Source: Pisaster brevispinus (lineage: Eukaryota > Echinodermata > Asteroidea > Forcipulatida > Asteriidae). Taken from it: a DNA stretch of 64,000 bases. Where the stretch lies: the NCBI GenBank assembly GCA_023634235.1, contig JAMKCF010000004.1, positions 7,419,202 to 7,483,201 of the forward strand, read 5' to 3'. Each line of letters begins with the position of its first letter. Within the stretch, counting starts at the first letter, position 1. A program made the position numbers and the translations under genes. Below are positions 57,287-64,000 of this stretch, piece by piece. The notes beneath the pieces were generated by a model, which was not told where the DNA came from, did not search any database, and worked only from the letters and a program-made list of their open reading frames with translations.

Positions 57287-59744
57287 GTGGCTAGCACTGA
57301 TTCTGCAGAGCATTCCCTGAAAATAAACAATCTTTCCATGTTCTGATGAACAAATTTAAAAGTCGTCCTGATTATGGAAACTCTCTCTTTATTATGTTGA
57401 AAGTACTTTCAAAATATCACCCTGATTGTGTTTCAAAATCTCCCTGATTGCAAGATGCAAATGTTGGCAGCTCTGCATACTTGTTCAGTGAATAAACACA
57501 CCATATAAAGAAGATCCAATGTACATTTAAGTGACATCCATAAATGGATTCTTGAGAAAACCAATTCACATGAGGAATTTACATGCAAATTGGTTCACCA
57601 TGGCTCAATACATTTACAATGTACATCATGACATTGGTTTGTGACAAGTACGTTTTATGCGTAGCTCACAATTTGTAGTTGTACCTCAGTGCATCACAGT
57701 GAGATTACACAGTGTTTTAGGTTTCTCTGTCTGCATTGATTATGCGTAATATTTCTTCTCTGCATTCAGACAAGGAGAGGCAGTGGAGAGGTCTGGAAAC
57801 AGCAAGGAAGCCAGTCTCCAGAGTATAGAAATGTGTTGTCTTATGTGCCTTGTACAGGCATGATTGATAGTTCGTTCTTGTAATTGTAAGGGGCAAGGCA
57901 GTTTTTGCTTTGTAAAGGGCATCTCTGTATTGTACCGAAACATTTTCAAGTGCACCAAGGCAATGCATTGCCCCCATGAAGTCTCAGGCCTGCTTAAATT
58001 TAAATATGATTCATACTGTTTAAAAAGGGGGGGGGGGCTTGGGATGCTGAGGCAAACATTTCATTCTTGAGTTGCCAGACATACTGCAGATCACTGCTCC
58101 ATGATCTCAGCAATCTACACTATACTGAGATATTGATTAATACAGGTAAACCATACAGCTCATTACATATTCATATTGTAGGCCTACACATATGTACTGT
58201 TACAGCAGGCCTGCTACTTCATGGAGGCAATGGAGGCAATTGCCTCCATGCCCCCTTGCTCATTGCCTTGATGCCCTTTGGAATGGTCCAGAACAAATTG
58301 AAGTTTCTCTCATAGAGGTGCCCCTCACTGAGGAAAAACTGCCTTGCCCTGTCAAGAACAAAGTATCAAGTCTGGTACAGTGTTTAGTTTATAGTGTGTT
58401 TGAATTCAAGCTACCTTTAAGATGGGCCTTTTCGTGGCTTCATTACAGTCTTGGTCCTTCATGCCAGTGGCTGTCACCGAATGAAACTGTAGTGTTAATG
58501 CACCATTGCCAAATCAGTGCCTAAGCTTGATTGATATGTGCGCTTGGCTTTCCAACGCTATAATAAAACTGAATGTGAAACATTGTACACGCATATGAAA
58601 CCCCCCTCGGCCACCTGAGATGCCTGGATCTGTGGTTAAACCGTAATTAGACAAACTGTCGGCTAGAACCTTTGATCATGAAGCCCACATTGCACCGTAC
58701 AGGTAGTACATGTACATTATTGCAGCACCGTACTCGGGCACCATTTGTATATTAGCAATGCGGCCTGTGTGTGTGTGTGAAAGACATTTACTTGCATATG
58801 AGACCCACAGACGTGGAGCACATGTATTATTACCCTGTCTGGCCTCGTGCGATGCCTCTTAATGGACCGAGACGTACAATGTACAGTCATGTGAGATGTT
58901 TCAAGAAGAAGTCACCCATGCACGTTTTAATAACGGGAATTATTATTAGTATTAGGCAGGCTCGTCCAGTAAAGCCAGTGCACAGAGCATTCCCGTAGCC
59001 GGCTTTCGGGAGAAAGAGGGGGGGGACGTTATATCCCATTTATGACTAGTTTTGTTGTGTGTGGGGAGTGCAACATGCCGCATGTTTCGTCCTTGCCCGG
59101 TACAGCGCAGATTTTACCTGGCTGCTGCTTCAGTTGTCATCACCATCATCATTATCATCAGCAGGCGCATTCCCTTCCACTTTTGGAGCGGTGAGTCAGT
59201 GGTTGGAATATCTACATGTAGCTAGCTAGCAGCAGCTACAGTTAGGACAGACTCTTGTATTCATAGTGGACTAGTGGGCTGTGAAATCCATCAGCAGTTA
59301 ACAGGAATGTTCTTGGGCAGTAATATGAGCAATTGTACATTATCCTGTATTGTCCAAGAGGACTGTACAAATTGTCTGTTTTGTGTACGACTGTACATAC
59401 GTCAGCGGAGTTGATGAATTTACACCTTGCTTTAAGTGAATTACTGAAGGAAGTTTGCACAAAATTTGGGGTTGGATTGAGTAAGGGCAGGACAGAACGG
59501 GGGAGGTATAGGGGTAGGGGAGGGGTGCTGATTCAAAAACATCCAACGACGTCACATTTCTAATATGGGTCTGTACATTTTTATATAGGAATGTTTTTAG
59601 GTCATTGCAGATTTTTGACGATGTTCAATCATAAAGGCATTGAATTTGATCTTTTGACTTACGGAATAAGCAGACCATTTGTTGTCGATATCCAATGAAG
59701 TAATGTTTCAGATTTCGCTCTGAATGACAGAGAATCAAATAACA

Positions 59745-59880
59745 TTTTGGTTTACACCATTTTAACGCACGAGGTTAGACACCTGTAAACTATTTTTCCA
59801 CTTTCATAAGGACTCTATCTAATGGAAAATGAGTGCGTCACAAAACTGAATTTGACTTTGGAGCCCCTCTTGAAATCGTG
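59745..59880 (+). repeat. Partial copy of the element at 37850-38278
   Basis: ATGGAAAATGAGTGCGTCAC, AAAACTGAATTTGACTTTGG and AGCCCCTCTTGAAAT match its right arm. Confidence 0.75.
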
Positions 59881-59929
59881 TGCTGTAACCGCTGCTAATT
59901 ACACGATTCAAACTTGCCTCTCATCACTG

Positions 59930-60060
59930 GGCACACAGAGTAGTCTACTGTCAAGACATCTATCTGTTCTAGGGGTCGTGGGTTCAAACCCTACCCGAGT
60001 AGTATGCCCTTGAGTTTCGTTTCCGAATGACACGGGAAAGCACTAAACCATCCCTGATGC
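59930..60060 (+). repeat. tRNA-like SINE fragment
   Basis: A box B core GTGGGTTCAAACCC follows a degenerate head and is followed by GACACGGGAAAGCAC. Not a functional tRNA. Confidence 0.5.
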
Positions 60061-60902
60061 AAAAACATTAGTACATCTTTTAAAGACATTTAATCAACTC
60101 AGATTCATTGCTGTGAGTTGAGACAAGTTAAATGTGTTGACAGATTCCATAGAGGTGTAGATTTTGCAATGTCAATTTACATGTGAAGGTCTGCTGTTTC
60201 ATGTCTGAAGCACAGGGGCCAGTCATTTACATAATGTGCGTACATATGTGCAAAAGAGACGCACCATATCGTTGTCACAAACCAGTGATGTCATAATCAC
60301 TGAATTTATGACGCAGGTTGTTATTAGGAGGAGGACTGGCATCAGTACATGGGATGGCACATGTGCACATGTTCACATCCCAATCATACCTTGCCTGCTT
60401 TTTGTACTTAGCCGTTGAACGGGCGGGCTAGTAAAATGTGTGTGTTCTATTTGCCCACAGGAAGTTTTAGTAGCCCAGATTTTAAGAACGTATTTTCATA
60501 AATGTCTTTTCTGATTAATATATTAATGGTAGTGATCACAGCCAGTGCAATGATCAAATGTAGACTTTACATTTACACGCTCAAGTATAAATTAACACTT
60601 GTTAAACATTTATTCTGAAAAAGGAAGAAATATGAGGGTTTTAAACAAGCAGGTTAGACAGTTTTTAGTGGCCCACGGGGCAAGTTGAGAAGTGGTGTTT
60701 ACTAGACCATAGTATTTTTCTAGACACTGTATGCTGGTCTATTGTTAAGGGTGAGCCCTGCCAATCTTGTCCTCGGAGACTTTTAAAATGCAGCAGGGAT
60801 ACGTATTGGTAAATTTCCATTGTTAACATAGTTCTGAGCATGCGCATACACATGGTTTTCGAGAACAATTCAATCTGTAAATAACTGCCACTAAAGTTTT
60901 AG

Positions 60903-61276
60903 TAGGCAACCACAGGGTCTTGTGAGCAACCAAAGTGACTTGTGGGCAACTACGGCTTGTTGGAAACCAAAGTGGCGTGTTGGCAACCACAGCCTTTTGG
61001 GAAAACCAAAGTCGCCTGTGGGCAAACACAGGGGCTTGTTGACAACCCCAGCGGCTTGGTATGCAACCACAGGGCCGTGTGGGCAACCATATTGGCTTGT
61101 GGGCAACCAAATTGGCTTGTGGGCATCATAGGGAACTTTGGGCATCATAGGGAACTTTGGGCAACCACATGGGCTTGTAGGCAACAGCAGGGGCTTTTAG
61201 GCTTGGTGGGCAACCACATGGGCTTGGTGGGCAACCACATGGGCTTGTGGCCAGCCACTTGGGCTTGTGGGAAACC
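60903..61276. repeat. Degenerate 20-22-bp minisatellite
   Basis: About 17 units of the type GGGCAACCACATGGGCTTGT, including a 21-bp internal duplication (GGGCATCATAGGGAACTTT, twice). Long open frames on both strands over this array are by-products of the repeat. Confidence 0.9.
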
Positions 61277-62084
61277 GGAGATTCAGTTGCTGTTCGTTCC
61301 TGTTTCACCTTGTGTCACCGTTTCAAATTCCACACCCAGAGTAAGGGAGAGGGAATATCGGAATAACACAGTCACACAACAGAATTGTACACAATGCTGA
61401 TGTGCATGATGTACAATGTAGTCATTACAGAATGATACTAAAAGTTGACGGAGCTCGGTCTACTTTTTAAGCATTTTGGGTTTATTTTTGCAAGACGACT
61501 AACATGAATTTGCAAATAAAGTGTTGATAAATTTTACTGATTCACCCCAAAATGAAGTATTGTACACCTCACATAGTGTGGGCAATGAATGACCAGTACA
61601 CACTTGTTTGTAAAGAGTGCGAGCAAAAGTCCACAAAGTACTGTATGTAAACAAAATCACTGAATTGTTTGATTTGCAACTCCCCTCCCCAATTCTGACC
61701 AGCCATCATTAAATCTTCATGCTTCCCTCCAAGTTTTTTTGTTACTATGGCAACATTGGGGCCCTACATTCTGCATTCAAAAATGTACTCTACTTGTGCG
61801 TGCACTTGAGTTTGTTCTATGCAATCAGAATTATTGACTGTTCAGATTTTAGTGAAGTGCACCTGCATAAAAAAAAAGAAACGTCATCTCCACCCGCTGT
61901 AAAATTTGACATGCTTTTCTCGTTGAGTGCAGCTTCAGATTCTTGTAATAAGGATTTGTGCTTTTGTTTTGGTCATTGTGTCAACCAAAGGGGTGTCTGT
62001 CTGGGTGTCTTTTGGACCCACTGTTTTCAAGTAGGACTCCCACTAATAGAAGTAGGATCATAGATTCGTTTTGATTTATACTCC

Positions 62085-62290
62085 AAAAGTCAGATGCGAA
62101 AGTTTCAGCTGAATACAGTGTCTACTTGCTGAGAGAACAGCAAAAAACTGTCACGGTGTTTTCACAAGAATTTCAAATCCATCCACGATTGTCGAGGTGA
62201 CAGCTGGTACCAACCACATCTCTGGCCGCAGCATTTCAAACAGACACCAACTCTTAGAAATCTGAGAAACAATTCATGCAGATTCAAATG
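62085..62290. repeat. Dispersed repeat, copy 2 (of 19921-20190)
   Basis: GAAAGTTTCAGCTGAATACA through GAAATCTGAGAAACAATTCA in the same order as copy 1. Confidence 0.7.
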
Positions 62291-63539
62291 TTGTTATTGA
62301 CTTTTAATCAACGGGGGCAATTCAGATGGAATAATTCGGCGGAATGCTTACTACCATCAAAGGGTGTGTACAACATTGGTAAGATTAAAAAATATAACAA
62401 TTAACCGCTCACAAATTTACACAAACTTGTGTTACGAGGTTCATGGTGGAAAACTTCCCTTGAAATAAATTTGCCTGAAATGCTTATGTATAATTTTTGA
62501 GAAATGTAAAACAAATCAGTGAAAACATGTAATTTTCATATAAATTACACACACAATGTATTTTATACTATTTTCTAGTGAATCCAATGACAGATTCAGC
62601 CTTAACCTTTCACATGTTTGTTATGTATGTTTGGTCACACAATGTACAGTTGTCTTTGACAACTAGTGTACCAATGTTGGCGGTGTGCTTTAATCTTTCA
62701 TAAACATAGTAAAAGCACCTGGTAAAAGTATTGCAAGTACATGTACATAGATGCACTGGTTTTTTTAATTATCAGCACATTTGGACATCACCGCTTTCAG
62801 GTACAGGATTTTTGGTTTCGGGCTACTGCTTAAAAACATGCTAAGATGATTGACATTTTAGGTGCACGCCTGTACTTGCCCTAGTACAAAATAAGGAAAT
62901 TAACCCAAGAAGCTTGGTTATACCTGAAACCTCTCAAGCTTACTGTAAACACGGGCCAGCGCACAAACACAACAGTATTCATTACAGATTGATGCATAAT
63001 CTCAACACACTAATAAGTACCTTATCCCACAATGAATGTTATTAATAAAAATTCGCAGTCTTTACCTGGGGGCTGTACCTGGTCTACGTGCACATCTGAC
63101 TTTGAAATCATTCTGGATAACACCTACGCTAATTAATTATTTCTCAAAGTGACACCCTCTTGCTGCCCACACTTTATTAAGCTGTCAATGTCATTCCGTC
63201 ACCTTGCCATTTTCATGTTGGTGGTCAGGCTGGAGTAAAGGTTTGGGACTCGCATACCGAATCAATCATGGAAATGATTTTAACATTGTTTAAGGAAGCT
63301 GAGATCTTTGGGAACATTTCTGGACCAAAGACTTCCAGTCAAGAGACTTGTCAATTTTATTGCAGTACTTACTGTGAGTAAAAAGAAAAGACACTTGTGG
63401 AAGCATTATAACCTGTCCTTGATATACATGTACAGTGTAGTCTCCTATAGCACACTAATCTACCAATTAGGTACTCAAGGCGCTTGAACAAACAGCAACA
63501 TTTTAAGTCTGGTTTTTGAATTCTTTTGATTTTTCAAAT

Positions 63540-63850
63540 AATAAGGGCACTTTATATAGCACCTTGTATTAGGGTTTATACAAGGTGCTACGGCGCATTC
63601 AGTAGGCACTGCTATTAACACCGGGAATAACCCTTTTCTTGGTAGTGTAACTGGGTTCTTTTACGTGCATTACACAACACACGGGACCTACCTTTATGGC
63701 TTCATATCTCATCTGAAGAAGGAAGCAATATTGTTGAAGGGTCTTGCTTAAGGACACGAGGGTCCAGACCGGGACGCAGACCCACACTCTGCTGATCAGA
63801 AACGCCAGAGCTTGAGTCCAGTGTGCTGGACCACTTGGCCACGACTCAAT
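63540..63850 (-). repeat. Near full-length tRNA-derived SINE (family II)
   Basis: Minus strand: head GTGGCCAAGTGGTCCAGC and a box B-like region GTGGGTCTGCGTCCC, then CTTAAGCAAGACCC, a diverged GATGAGATATGAAGCC block, CGTGTGTTGTGTAATGCA and GTAAAAGAACCC. It ends in a hairpin AGCACCTTGTAT/ATACAAGGTGCT and an AAGTGCCCTTATTAT tail. Confidence 0.8.
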
Positions 63851-64000
63851 GTAAAGTGTTTGCAGTTTTTCGGGGGAGGATTGGATTTTTCATGTAACGA
63901 GCCTTCTGCAGAAACTCTGCTCAGTAAATTTCAAGCTTTATACTGGCTTTTAAAAATTGGGCCGAGTTTGAAAAATTAAGAATGGTTGCGGCGCCATTTT

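Larger units (their letters stand above)
48327..64000. other. Right-hand 15.7 kb without recognised exons
   Basis: No exon with recognisable homology on either strand. If the exons at 48120-48326 are real, part of this is intron. The repeats inside are listed separately. Stretches 48610-50650, 50890-52250, 52535-53825, 57290-59740 and 62295-63535 contain only short poly-G/C runs or nothing I can name. Confidence 0.5.

Noticed and set aside
60823..61400. Open frames of 60-152 codons on both strands, rich in Trp, Gly, Pro and Cys
   Set aside because: They track the degenerate minisatellite at 60903-61276 and are open on both strands at once.

Overview
The window is animal nuclear DNA. Its genes are split by GT-AG introns, carry metazoan protein families, and sit in AT-rich sequence full of SINEs, hairpin MITEs, poly-G/C runs and the motif TACATGTA. 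That texture, with intron-rich genes close to vertebrate makorin and ING3, suggests a marine invertebrate deuterostome, most likely an echinoderm such as a sea star. The organism is an inference; the gene identities are read from the translated exons.

Layout. (1) 1-6522, minus strand: five coding exons of a makorin E3 ubiquitin ligase (three CCCH zinc fingers, a makorin Cys-His region and most of the RING), running off the left edge. (2) 6523-17391: gene-free, with MITE and SINE copies. (3) 17392-26521, minus strand: a complete three-exon gene of 158 codons. Its first two exons duplicate the makorin N-terminal CCCH pair, and its third gives a Met/Pro-rich tail and a stop, with no RING. The exon phases of the two units are interchangeable. 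(4) 30474-35634: a non-coding element of about 5.2 kb bounded by inverted repeats of about 0.5 kb. It holds tRNA-like modules, an 8-bp microsatellite, a 59-unit 22-bp minisatellite and 210-bp subterminal repeats, and it ends about 400 bp before the next start codon. (5) 36040-43724, plus strand: complete ING3 (10 coding exons, 399 residues, C-terminal PHD finger). (6) 48120-48326, plus strand: two small exons that probably start a further gene. The basic N terminus resembles that of the aryl hydrocarbon receptor, but this is weak. (7) 48327-64000: no recognisable exon, probably intron and intergenic DNA. It holds several mobile-element relics, including a 1.15-kb hairpin inserted at TTAA, an 86-bp hairpin with a 9-bp target duplication, a LINE tail and a 20-22-bp minisatellite.

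The genes do not form an operon. Makorins bind RNA through CCCH fingers and ubiquitylate targets through the RING. ING3 is the H3K4me3-reading subunit of NuA4/TIP60 acetyltransferase complexes. Their proximity looks like animal synteny rather than a pathway. The most unusual items are the RING-less makorin-like unit with its new tail, and the composite inverted-repeat element abutting the ING3 promoter.
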